Source: Prosthecobacter debontii (lineage in GTDB: Bacteria > Verrucomicrobiota > Verrucomicrobiia > Verrucomicrobiales > Akkermansiaceae). Taken from it: a stretch of 43,759 nt of DNA. Positions 35,627 to 43,419 of this stretch are shown here, piece after piece. The number at the start of each line of letters is the position of its first letter. The stretch's first letter is position 1. Below the pieces are notes generated by a model. The model ran no database searches and was not told the origin of the DNA. It was given only the letters and a program-made list of their open reading frames with translations. The DNA lies in the NCBI GenBank assembly GCA_945870855.1, contig CAMBTP010000023.1, positions 1-43,759 on the forward strand. The letters are read 5' to 3'. A program made the translations under genes and the position numbers.

Positions 35627-35836
35627 ATGCCAAGAGTTGGAGGAAAAGCAAAAACACGGAAAGCCGTCGCCAAGCGCTTCAAAATCACTGGCACCGGGAA
35701 GATCCTGCGTAGACATCAGGGAAAACGCCACTTGCTTCAGTGCAAGAGCCGCAAGCGCAAACGCGCTCTCGGCAAGGCCGGACTCGTGTCGAAAGCTGAC
35801 ATCAAGAGAGTCAAGGAGAACCTTCCCTTCCATTGA
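35627..35836 (+). CDS. rpmI: Large ribosomal subunit protein L35
   Basis: A 69-residue basic protein with the L35 pattern: PRVGGKAKTRKAVAKRFKIT at the start, TGTGKILRRHQGKRHLL in the middle and IKRVKENLPFH at the end. It is a structural protein of the 50S subunit. ATG start at 35627. It is followed by rplT after an unusually long, structured 142-nt spacer. The infC gene that commonly precedes it is absent; nuoF lies upstream on the opposite strand. Confidence 0.96.
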   Translation: MPRVGGKAKTRKAVAKRFKITGTGKILRRHQGKRHLLQCKSRKRKRALGKAGLVSKADIKRVKENLPFH

Positions 35837-35978
35837 AATAGAAGACAGAACGATAGCCACGACCCCGTCCGCGTAACGGACGGCATCCACACGGCCTGAT
35901 CCGGGAAATCCGGAGACACGAACAGGTGAGACCGCGGGATGAATGACAATAACGACCTGCTCATAACAACAGAACACA
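35837..35978 (+). promoter_or_regulatory. Structured rpmI-rplT spacer, candidate L20 autoregulatory element
   Basis: This 142-nt stretch has no frame but several hairpins. One is CCGTCCG-CGTAA-CGGACGG at 35865-35883 (7-bp perfect stem). A second is TCCGG-GAAAT-CCGGA at 35900-35914. A longer-range pairing CAGGT/ACCTG could enclose the region just before rplT. L20 represses its own operon through mRNA structure in other bacteria, so a regulatory role is plausible but inferred. Confidence 0.4.
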
Positions 35979-36356
35979 ATGCCAAGAACGACAAATTCTC
36001 CCGCCAGCCGTGCGCGCCGCAAGCGCACGATCTTGCGGGCAAAGGGCTTCCGCGGTTTCCGCTCGAAGCTCTTCCGTTACGCCAAGGACGCCGTCCGCAA
36101 AGCGCAACAATACGAATATCGCGACCGTAAGCGCCGCAAAGGGCAATTCCGCCGTCTCTGGACACAGCGTATCAACGCCGCCGTCCGTGCCGAGGGAATC
36201 ACCTACTCGCGCTTCATCGAGGGCCTGAAAGCAGCTGGAATCGAAGCCGACCGCAAGATCCTCTCGGATCTCGCGATCACCGATGCCGCCGCCTTCTCCG
36301 CCATCGTTGCGCAGTCAAAGCAAGCCCTCGAAAAGAAGGCCGCCTCCGCCGCGTAA
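35979..36356 (+). CDS. rplT: Large ribosomal subunit protein L20
   Basis: A 125-residue basic protein with the L20 motifs: [20 protein letters not shown] (N-terminal tail), [20 protein letters not shown], and the globular domain with [20 protein letters not shown]. It is an early assembly protein of the 50S subunit. The length is close to the family's usual size with a short Ala/Lys tail. ATG start at 35979. It is followed by a strong intrinsic terminator. Confidence 0.96.
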   Translation: MPRTTNSPASRARRKRTILRAKGFRGFRSKLFRYAKDAVRKAQQYEYRDRKRRKGQFRRLWTQRINAAVRAEGITYSRFIEGLKAAGIEADRKILSDLAITDAAAFSAIVAQSKQALEKKAASAA

Positions 36357-36384
36357 GCGATATCGTATTAGAGAAACATTAACC

Positions 36385-36416
36385 AGCCGCCCGGTGGAAA
36401 CACCGGGCGGCTTTTT
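36385..36416 (+). terminator. Intrinsic terminator after rplT
   Basis: A 12-bp perfect stem AGCCGCCCGGTG / CACCGGGCGGCT with a GAAA tetraloop (36385-36412) is followed by a T run. This is a textbook rho-independent terminator closing rpmI-rplT. Confidence 0.95.
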
Positions 36417-36589
36417 CGTGCCCGTGTTTTATCCGGTAGGGCTGATCCTGCCAGGTCGGCCCACCTTCCAAAATTAAACGCACCACTCACTCTGGCGGGA
36501 GCTGCCTTAGTTTTTCGCTCCAGAAAAAAATCCACATCCTGCATCTTCGGAGTTGGAGGTTGCGCTTCGTGTGTTCAACCTATCTCCCG

Positions 36590-37327
36590 ATGTCAACCAC
36601 TCCAAAAGATCCACGCCCCTTCAAACGCGCTGTCCTCAAACTGAGCGGCGAAGCACTCCGCGAGCCAGGCTCAACGGATAACATCTCGCCAGAAATCGTC
36701 CAGCGTATCGCCGCTGAGATCAAGGAAGCAGTCGATGGCGGCCTACAACTCGCCATCGTTGTCGGTGGCGGAAACTTCTGGCGTGGAGCCGCCGCATCCG
36801 CCCGCGGAATGGATCGCGCCACCGCGGATTATGTCGGAATGCTTGCCACCGTCATGAACGCCCTCGCCATGGAAGGCGCTCTCTCTCACATCGGCGTGAA
36901 CTGCACGGTGATGTCCGCTATCGAGATGAAAAACGTGGCTGAGCCTTTTATCCGCCGCAAGGCCGAACACCAACTCGACAAAGGCACCGTCATCATCTTC
37001 GCGGCCGGCATCGGTAGCCCGTTTTTCTCCACTGACACCACCGCCGCCCTCCGCGCCAGCGAGATGGGTGCAGACATCATCCTCAAAGCCACTCAAGTCG
37101 ATGGTGTTTACGACTCGGATCCGAGGAAAAACCCCGACGCAAAACGCTTCGAAACCGTCACCTTCCAGCACTGTTTGGAAAATCGACTTAGTGTGATGGA
37201 CGCCACGGCGTTCAGTCTCTGCATGGACAACAACATCCCCGTCGTCATCTTCGATCTCGGCCCCGCCGGCAACCTCTCCCACGCCCTCCGCTCCCAGCCC
37301 ATAGGCACCCTCGTTCACGGGGAGTGA
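36590..37327 (+). CDS. pyrH: UMP kinase
   Basis: The hexameric bacterial UMP kinase phosphorylates UMP to UDP. Motifs are AVLKLSGEALRE (phosphate-binding), AIVVGGGNFWRG, FAAGIGSPFFSTDTTAALRA and ILKATQVDGVYDSDPRKNP, all standard for PyrH. The ATG at 36590 (MSTTPKDPRPFKRAVLKLSG, 245 residues) is given here. An in-frame GTG at 36569 has GGAGG nine bases upstream, so a seven-residue longer protein is a real alternative. It is followed by frr, the common pyrH-frr pairing. Confidence 0.95.
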   Translation: MSTTPKDPRPFKRAVLKLSGEALREPGSTDNISPEIVQRIAAEIKEAVDGGLQLAIVVGGGNFWRGAAASARGMDRATADYVGMLATVMNALAMEGALSHIGVNCTVMSAIEMKNVAEPFIRRKAEHQLDKGTVIIFAAGIGSPFFSTDTTAALRASEMGADIILKATQVDGVYDSDPRKNPDAKRFETVTFQHCLENRLSVMDATAFSLCMDNNIPVVIFDLGPAGNLSHALRSQPIGTLVHGE

Positions 37328-37430
37328 AACTCTCAAAACTCAAAATCCAAAATTCAACCCTCAAGGAAGAGGAACCGGTTCTATTCAGTGCCAACTTGAA
37401 ATTTGAAAGTTGAAATTTAAAATAACCACC
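37328..37430 (+). repeat. AT-rich pyrH-frr spacer with short repeats
   Basis: The spacer is built of TTGAAATTTGAAAGTTGAAATTT-like strings and an AAACTCAAAATCCAAAATTC stretch. The 13-nt CCCTCAAGGAAGA at 37358-37370 recurs at 38022-38034, and the downstream CAAATTTCAAACTTT (38005-38019) is inverted relative to the strings here. The same type of sequence therefore flanks frr on both sides. Confidence 0.5.
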
Positions 37431-38000
37431 ATGCAAGATCCAGCCACAGCCATTAAAGAAGTAGAGTCCCACATGTCCGCCGGGATTGATCATCTCGTTC
37501 AGGATTTCTCCGGTGTCCGCACCGGAAAAGCCTCCCCTGCCCTGATCGACAACCTCGACGTTTACATCCACGCCTACGGTGCCACGCAGAAGCTCAAGAG
37601 CCTCGCCGTGATTAGCTCGCCCGAGCCGCGCATGCTCAACGTCCAGCCCTTTGACCCATCCACTACCCGCGATATCGAAAAAGCGATCCGCGAGTCAAAG
37701 CTTGGCCTCAACCCCGCCGCCGCCGATCGCTCCATCCGCGTCCCGATTCCGGAACTCTCCGAAGAGCGCCGCCGCGACATGGTAAAGCTCATCAAAACCC
37801 TCGCAGAGGAAGCCAAAGTCCGCCTCCGCGGCGCCCGCAAGTCCGGCATCGATGAGGCAAAGAAAATGAAGACCGAGAACATTCTCACCGAGGACACCCT
37901 CAAGTCCCACGAGAAGGCCATCCAGGATCTCACCAATAAATTCACCAAAAGGATCGACGAACTCGCCGTGGCCAAGGAGGAGGATCTGATGAAGATTTAA
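37431..38000 (+). CDS. frr: Ribosome recycling factor
   Basis: The 189-residue protein splits post-termination ribosomes together with EF-G. Recognisable parts are FSGVRTGKASPALIDNLDV, AYGATQKLKSLAVIS, IEKAIRESKLGLNP, IRVPIPELSEERRRDMVKLI and the C-terminal TKRIDELAVAKEEDLMKI. The ATG at 37431 (MQDPATAIKEVE) is preferred over one at 37410, which would add seven residues encoded by the AT-rich repeat. A palindromic hairpin follows. Confidence 0.96.
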   Translation: MQDPATAIKEVESHMSAGIDHLVQDFSGVRTGKASPALIDNLDVYIHAYGATQKLKSLAVISSPEPRMLNVQPFDPSTTRDIEKAIRESKLGLNPAAADRSIRVPIPELSEERRRDMVKLIKTLAEEAKVRLRGARKSGIDEAKKMKTENILTEDTLKSHEKAIQDLTNKFTKRIDELAVAKEEDLMKI

Positions 38001-38030
38001 ACCTCAAATTTCAAACTTTAGCCCTCAAGG

Positions 38031-38063
38031 AAGAATCCCGAATCGTAACGATCCGGGATTCTT
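38031..38063 (+). terminator. Hairpin after frr, probable terminator
   Basis: AAGAATCCCG (38031-38040) pairs with CGGGATTCTT (38054-38063), with four further inner pairs and a TAA loop. The stem is strong, but there is no good T run downstream, so it may act in either direction or protect the mRNA end. Confidence 0.6.
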
Positions 38064-38186
38064 CGCATTGATCTCCCTCTTGCTTGAAATTTAGAGTTTC
38101 GAGTTTCTGAGTTTTTCGGCTTGCGCCGTAACCGCGTCCTCACTTAAACCTGCCACCCGCCGCCGCACAGGCGGCCACCCGGTAAC

Positions 38187-38259
38187 GGGGCGTTAGCTCA
38201 GTTGGTAGAGCACTTGCATGGCATGCAAGGGGTCAGCGGTTCGAATCCGCTACGCTCCA
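38187..38259 (+). tRNA. tRNA-Ala (anticodon GGC)
   Basis: A 73-nt cloverleaf: acceptor GGGGCGT/ACGCTCC, D-arm with AGCTCAGTTGGTAGAGC, anticodon stem CTTGC/GCAAG with loop ATGGCAT (anticodon GGC, reading GCC and GCU), and T-arm AGCGGTTCGAATCCGCT. The third acceptor pair is G-U, the identity element of alanine tRNA. CCA is not encoded; the discriminator A is followed by CTTC. Confidence 0.96.
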
Positions 38260-38261
38260 CT

Positions 38262-38621
38262 TCCCTTATTTTATAAGGAATTCAATCAAAAAGCTGATCG
38301 AGCTAGCACTCGCCGAATCTTTTCACGCCGGCGACGAGACAGCATCCTTGGACTGCGACTGCCTGCTGTTACATTTCGGCAATGCAGCCCTGCTGCAAGC
38401 CCGACGGCATTGGTATATAGGGGCTCTGATATAGCCGCAGCTTACTCTAGCTAGAGTATGATTTGAAAATCCTCGCCGCCGCCGCCATCCTGTAAACACA
38501 CGATAGACGACACGGGCAGATCTCATCATTGTGAAATGCGATCTATATCGTATCTACCCTCATCTACAGGAAATCTCCTCATGATTCGGGCGCATTCAGT
38601 CAAAAAACCTAAATCCTTTCT
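38262..38621. other. Gene-free stretch between tRNA-Ala and Verru_Chthon A
   Basis: About 360 nt with no convincing frame; a 78-codon frame that starts inside the tRNA looks spurious. It contains a perfect 16-bp palindrome (listed separately) and is less GC-rich near its 3' end, where the promoter of the Verru_Chthon A gene should lie. I see no integrase, direct repeat of the tRNA end or other attachment-site signature. Confidence 0.5.
38443..38458. promoter_or_regulatory. Perfect 16-bp palindrome TACTCTAGCTAGAGTA
   Basis: A gapless inverted repeat with 8-bp arms lies 164 nt upstream of the Verru_Chthon A start. It may be an operator for a dimeric regulator; no consensus match is claimed. 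Confidence 0.35.
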
Positions 38622-41600
38622 TTGAGCAAAAAGTTTAAAAATCCGAAGACGACCGAGCACCCGTTTCGGATCCATCCGTCCGCCCAGACTTACCGCGACA
38701 ATGGATTCGCCTTGGTAGTTACCCTCTCGCTGTTGGTTCTACTCTCGGTCATCGCCGTGGGCTTGCTGACACTGTCCAGCATCTCTCTGCGAACATCCAC
38801 CCAAGGTCAGGCGATGGCAGTGGCACAGGCAAACGCCCGCTTGGCTCTCATGTTGGCCATTGGCGACCTGCAAAAATCTCTCGGATCTGATCAGCGGGTC
38901 ACCGCCGCGGCGGATATCCTGCCTGCGGCCAAGGCCTCTCGGGCTCAATGGACCGGCGTCTGGGACACCAGCGCATTCAACCCCGTCACTCCCGATACCA
39001 AGACCTTTTTGCGCTGGCTGGTTTCGGACAGTCCCTCCGCCGTCGCCGACGCTAAGGCTGACGCAACCACGACAGATGTGCAGCTTTTCACGGGAAAGGA
39101 TGCCGCAACCTCGGTGAAAGTCCCCAAGGTGAATGTCGATTCCGGCTCCTACGCCTACTGGGTCGAAGACCTCGGTCTAAAAGCTGATTTGGGTTGGAGC
39201 GAGGGGAAATTCACGAACAACGAACGAAAACAATCCGCGCGACTCAGTGCCGCGCCTGGCCCGGATCATGGCAGTTTCGAGGGGCCATTTTCAGGAAAAA
39301 CCAACTACCCCGTCACCAAAGCGGCTGGGAATCCATGGCTCGAAAACCTCGACAAAGCACTCAGCACCGCCGACATGCCCTTGGTGATGGGCGACACCGC
39401 CAATCAGAGCATCTGGCTCCGCGATGGCCGCCACGACATGACCCTCGGCAGCCGGGGCGTCCTGGCCGATTCGAAGAAAGGCGGGCTCCGCCGAGACCTC
39501 AGCCTCGCGTTCGAAATGGACGGAGACGCGGAGGCGGAGAATGCGACCCGATTCAACCAGCAAGTCGGCGAGTTCGTGGGAAATGGTGATACGCTCAGCG
39601 CCCCGCAGAAGCCCGCCGGTCTGCCGGTGAACGAGCGTTTCCTCTGGCGTGACAAATCAGGCATGCCGACTGGCACTGGCACGCCGTTCGCGGCCAGCAT
39701 CCCGCTTGCAAAAAGCACTCTACGCGGGCCGAACTGGTGGGCGCTGCGTGACTACGCGAATCTCTACAAGCGGCTCTCCGGCAGCGGCGGCGACTACACG
39801 TTGCCGGCTCGCGCCTATTTTCCCAATCGAAGCTCCGAGGGGAGTCCCATCAGTGATTATCATGGCCCGAGTGGCGCGGAAATCTGGGATCTGGAAACCA
39901 GTTTCAGCGGTAGATATCTTTACCGGCCTGCGAGGGCCAACTACGCCCCAGTCAATCTCGGGGCATCCATTCTGGTCAGTATGCTGGCAAAGAATGTGAC
40001 CGGAGCCGCGCCCAATCAAAGAGCCGATCTCGCCGTCGGTCTGGATCCGTTGTTTTACTTTTGGAATCCTTACAACCGGAAAATCAAATGCGAAAACCTC
40101 GCGGTAACCCTCGGCGCGGCGTTTCCGGGCAGGATTAAGTTCGATATCACAACGACCGGAAACGTCAAGACATCTTACGATCAGCCCTTGGCAGTGCTGC
40201 TGAAAAACAACGTGACCTCCATAGGCGGTGGTAAGCTCATCTTCCTTATCAAGGGACCGCTGACCATCGAGCCGGGAGAGGTGGTGATTGCCTCGCCGAT
40301 CGCCGTGCCGTCCGGCGGCGTGGGCTCCGGCGAGGCGGTTCTCGGCTATGCGACCGACAATAACAGCGGCATCATTATGACCAAGCTCAACGGCAGTAGT
40401 CCGTTCAATGTCCGGCTGGACGACCGGGTGGCGTTCACTTATGTGCATAGCCGAAATGCCCAAGGAGGAGATGGGGGGAGGCACGAGATGGATACAAGCC
40501 TGCCCAAAGGCACAGCGATCACCCCCGCATCGCTCGCGGCCGACATGACCTTGTTAGGAGAGCAAACCCAGCACATCCTCCTAGCCATTTGGCAAGCTAG
40601 AAACCAAGCCATTGGGGACGACTACCTGTCACCTGGAGCCGACCCCGATACCACCACCAGGGTTCGCAACGAGACGGTGAGCGCGTTGGTCAGCGCGAAG
40701 GTGATTTACGGCGCCCATAGCCTGCTGATCAAGCCTGCCAGCCCGGCAGCACTGGGAGGAACCCGGAGCCCCTCCGAAATCTTCGCCCGCTTCAATCCGG
40801 CACCCTCGCTCATGAGAAGGGACTACTATAACCGTTGTTTCCCCAACCAGATCTATCGGCACGTCACCGCCAGCAGCACTTTCGCGGTATTGAATGACAG
40901 TGGCATCGACTTTTCCGGAGCGGCGAGGAACACGTTCTGGGGATTAAGCTACCAGAGCAGTGGATCGACCGCGGTGCCCATGTCGAACATTCCCTCGAGC
41001 CCCCTCTTCTCTCTCGCCGCATTTTCAGATGCCAATCTTTCGATCCTAGGCACGGATCCATTTCAAGCGGTGGGAAACTCTTGGTCGAGTCCCTTGATCC
41101 CACCGAGTTCGGCTTACGGACAAGTCCTACAAACTTTTAGCGGGGACAACGTGGCACAGGATTTTTCCTGGCTGATCAACGACGCCCTGTTCGACCGCTA
41201 CACCCTGTCCGGCATCGCACCGGCCTTCACCATTGGCGGCAGCGGATACTCGGCGACTGGGAGCCTTACCGACACGCTGACCAAGTTCTTCTCCGCCGAT
41301 CACACCACCGCGCAGGCCAGTCCAGTCCTGCGCCCTTATCTCCCGCTGGGTAAGACCGCCGCTGCCGTCACTGCGGAACTCGCGGCGAATGATGGCTACA
41401 AAAAGATGGCCGCCTACAGCCTGATTGACGGAGCCTTCAACGTAAATTCCACATCGGTCGCCGCATGGACCGCCTTCCTGCGGGCCAATCGCAACCTGGC
41501 GGTGGACTTCGCGCAAAACGGCGGCTCGGACGGAAGTTCCGGCAGCCCCTTTCCATCGAGCGACTCCCCTGTCAAACCCGCCGGAGCCAAACCGCAATGG

Positions 41601-42218
41601 TCTGGGTTTTCCCGTCTGAGCGACGCGCAAGTCAGCGCTCTCGCCAAGGGGATCGTGGCTCAGGTAAAACTCCGCGGGCCATTCATGAGCCTGTCGGATT
41701 TCATCAACCATAAGATGGGCACGGTCGATGCGACCCAATCCTATACCGGAGCCCTGCAAGCGGCTCTCGATCTGGAAGCTGCAAGAGGCAGCGGGATCAA
41801 TGCTGCATCCCGGGCGGCGGCTGGGGGCACCGCTCCGATTTATGATCCCAGTGGTTTCAATAGTCCTCCCGTCCTCGGCTCTGGCACCATGGTCACCACG
41901 GGCATCCCCGGGGACATCACCCAAGCGGATTTGCTGCTTCCGCTCGCCCCGCGTCTGGCCGCGCGCTCCGACAGCTTCCGCATCCGCGGCTACGGCGAGG
42001 CCCGCTCCAAGGACGGCACGCAAATTCTCGCGCGGGCCACCTGCGAGGCGGTGGTCCAGCGCTTCCCGGAATACCTGGATCCCGTCACGGATGCCGCGAA
42101 CAACGAACCGTGGGACGAAGCATCCTCCTCCGGCACCACACTCAACGCCATGAACCAATTATTCGGCCGCCGTTTTAAAATCATCCGTTTCCGCTGGTTG
42201 AGTCCGAATGAAGTTTGA
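38622..42218 (+). CDS. Verru_Chthon cassette protein A
   Basis: A 1198-residue protein that matches the Verrucomicrobia-specific cassette protein A. A TTG start at 38622 gives a short basic leader, then RDNGFALVVTLSLLVLLSVI, a pilin-like N-terminal methylation and membrane segment with possible cleavage at G/F. Next come SISLRTSTQGQAMAVAQANA and ARLALMLAIGDLQKSLG, the hallmark helix of the family. The remaining 1100 residues are a large extracytoplasmic region with repeated Gly/Ser/Pro-rich stretches and a conserved end (RSDSFRIRGYGEARSKDG, CEAVVQRFPEYLDP, RFKIIRFRWLSPNEV). The usual pilin-like partners B, C and D are not here. No Shine-Dalgarno is visible. The function is probably a type II/IV-pilus-like surface assembly, but this is not established. 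Confidence 0.88.
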   Translation: MSKKFKNPKTTEHPFRIHPSAQTYRDNGFALVVTLSLLVLLSVIAVGLLTLSSISLRTSTQGQAMAVAQANARLALMLAIGDLQKSLGSDQRVTAAADILPAAKASRAQWTGVWDTSAFNPVTPDTKTFLRWLVSDSPSAVADAKADATTTDVQLFTGKDAATSVKVPKVNVDSGSYAYWVEDLGLKADLGWSEGKFTNNERKQSARLSAAPGPDHGSFEGPFSGKTNYPVTKAAGNPWLENLDKALSTADMPLVMGDTANQSIWLRDGRHDMTLGSRGVLADSKKGGLRRDLSLAFEMDGDAEAENATRFNQQVGEFVGNGDTLSAPQKPAGLPVNERFLWRDKSGMPTGTGTPFAASIPLAKSTLRGPNWWALRDYANLYKRLSGSGGDYTLPARAYFPNRSSEGSPISDYHGPSGAEIWDLETSFSGRYLYRPARANYAPVNLGASILVSMLAKNVTGAAPNQRADLAVGLDPLFYFWNPYNRKIKCENLAVTLGAAFPGRIKFDITTTGNVKTSYDQPLAVLLKNNVTSIGGGKLIFLIKGPLTIEPGEVVIASPIAVPSGGVGSGEAVLGYATDNNSGIIMTKLNGSSPFNVRLDDRVAFTYVHSRNAQGGDGGRHEMDTSLPKGTAITPASLAADMTLLGEQTQHILLAIWQARNQAIGDDYLSPGADPDTTTRVRNETVSALVSAKVIYGAHSLLIKPASPAALGGTRSPSEIFARFNPAPSLMRRDYYNRCFPNQIYRHVTASSTFAVLNDSGIDFSGAARNTFWGLSYQSSGSTAVPMSNIPSSPLFSLAAFSDANLSILGTDPFQAVGNSWSSPLIPPSSAYGQVLQTFSGDNVAQDFSWLINDALFDRYTLSGIAPAFTIGGSGYSATGSLTDTLTKFFSADHTTAQASPVLRPYLPLGKTAAAVTAELAANDGYKKMAAYSLIDGAFNVNSTSVAAWTAFLRANRNLAVDFAQNGGSDGSSGSPFPSSDSPVKPAGAKPQWSGFSRLSDAQVSALAKGIVAQVKLRGPFMSLSDFINHKMGTVDATQSYTGALQAALDLEAARGSGINAASRAAAGGTAPIYDPSGFNSPPVLGSGTMVTTGIPGDITQADLLLPLAPRLAARSDSFRIRGYGEARSKDGTQILARATCEAVVQRFPEYLDPVTDAANNEPWDEASSSGTTLNAMNQLFGRRFKIIRFRWLSPNEV

Positions 42219-42231
42219 TCCCCATCTCCCG

Positions 42232-42972
42232 ATGAAAACCCAATCACTCCTGCGTCTGCTTTTCGCCCTTTTTTCCTTCGCCCTCCCGGTCGCACTGCAA
42301 GCGAAGGAGAAGAGTCCCGCTCATTCGGGATCGATCCAATTCTCTTGTGCCGTATGGGAAAAGCTAACCTACCCGGAACTATTCTATCGGGATGGGAAAA
42401 GCTACCTGCCGCTGGAGTTCTTTCCCGGCAACCGCTCGCAGCTCTATCCATTGAGGGATGGAAATACTTTGGAACTGTATGAACATATCACGGCCGAGGA
42501 TGGAGCAATCACCTACAAGCTGGTGGGCAAGGCTCCTCTCATTGCGGGTGCCCGGCGGATGTTGTTTCTGGTGAATCCAGCACCGAACGCCGCCGGATTG
42601 CCCCTGAGGCTCTACGGCGTGAATGATGCACTCGATGTCTTCCCGCCCGGCACCATCCGCGTCATTAATTTTTCCAGCGCCGAGCTACAGGTCAAATTCG
42701 CCGACCAAGCCAGCAAGTTACCTAGAGGCGGGATGAGTCTCGTTAAATCAAACGTCTCGGAAAACGGCGGATTCATTCCCTTCCTGATCGGTGATCTAAA
42801 GGGCGCAGTCCTTTTTGAAACACGCCTGTTCAGCCAGGCAACCGGACGGGACATGGTCTTCATCGGTGCCCCTGCCAAGCCGGGCGATCGGCTTCTGGTC
42901 AAAGTCCTACCACAGCTCATCCCACCCGAGCCACCGCAGCCCGCAGGATCACAGCCATCCTCATCTCCGTGA
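42232..42972 (+). CDS. Secreted protein downstream of Verru_Chthon A, unrecognised
   Basis: The ATG at 42232 starts a signal peptide (MKTQSLLRLLFALFSFALPV, cleavage near ALQAKE), giving 246 residues. An in-frame ATG at 42208 overlaps the upstream stop by 11 nt and could serve for coupling. The mature part is beta-rich (YLPLEFFPGNRSQLYPL, GTIRVINFSSAELQVKFADQ, GRDMVFIGAPAKPGDRLLV) and ends in a Pro/Ser-rich tail (PPEPPQPAGSQPSSSP). No catalytic motif is visible. Its position suggests a periplasmic or surface partner of the Verru_Chthon A protein. Short spacer 42973-43080 shows nothing clear. Confidence 0.75.
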   Translation: MKTQSLLRLLFALFSFALPVALQAKEKSPAHSGSIQFSCAVWEKLTYPELFYRDGKSYLPLEFFPGNRSQLYPLRDGNTLELYEHITAEDGAITYKLVGKAPLIAGARRMLFLVNPAPNAAGLPLRLYGVNDALDVFPPGTIRVINFSSAELQVKFADQASKLPRGGMSLVKSNVSENGGFIPFLIGDLKGAVLFETRLFSQATGRDMVFIGAPAKPGDRLLVKVLPQLIPPEPPQPAGSQPSSSP

Positions 42973-43080
42973 CGGGGAGCATACGCGCCCTCGCGTGTTC
43001 CGGGCTGCGCCCTCGCTGCCCGGCGGCTGGAAACAGGGTTCGGTATCGTTTTGGGATCATGGCGCGAGCCCATCCGGCGG

Positions 43081-43419
43081 TCATGCGTTGGCGACTGCGC
43101 GACTAACTGCTTCGGAAAGAGTGATGTGATCGCGGGCTGCGATCTTCTCGATCTTCGCGCGTGTCGCGGGTGGTATCAGCAGTTGCAAGCGGACGTGGTT
43201 TCTGGTCGTGCGACCGGCTCCGGGTCTGGCCCCGCCCCGCCCTGCCCGCACCACCACTTGCCCGCTGGATTCGGTCCGCTGGTATGGGGTTCCGGGAGAA
43301 TTTTTCTCCGGAAGGCCGATGGCACGGCGTTGCCCCGCTTCCAGAGGACTCGCTTTGGGGTCGAACTTCCAACCGTCGTCCACCGGTTCCTCGTTATACT
43401 GAATGGTTTGTTTTTTCAT
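43081..43419 (-). CDS. Ribbon-helix-helix-like small DNA-binding protein
   Basis: A 112-residue protein with ATG at 43419. The N-terminal 55 residues are polar and probably flexible. A basic GGARPGAGRTTRNH hinge follows, as seen in some antitoxins and small terminase-type proteins. The C-terminal VRLQLLIPPATRAKIEKIA plus LSEAVSRAVANA fits a strand-helix-helix of the ribbon-helix-helix fold. The gene may regulate its own promoter or be an antitoxin, but no toxin gene is adjacent. GGAGGAAG lies upstream at a rather long distance (about 15 nt). Confidence 0.55.
   Translation of the reverse strand: MKKQTIQYNEEPVDDGWKFDPKASPLEAGQRRAIGLPEKNSPGTPYQRTESSGQVVVRAGRGGARPGAGRTTRNHVRLQLLIPPATRAKIEKIAARDHITLSEAVSRAVANA

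Noticed and set aside
38218..38454. 78-codon frame starting inside the tRNA
   Set aside because: It overlaps a secure tRNA gene and shows no family resemblance.
38187..38621. Integration site of a mobile element at tRNA-Ala
   Set aside because: No integrase gene, no repeated copy of the tRNA 3' end and no phage-like genes follow; the next gene is a chromosomal Verru_Chthon A.
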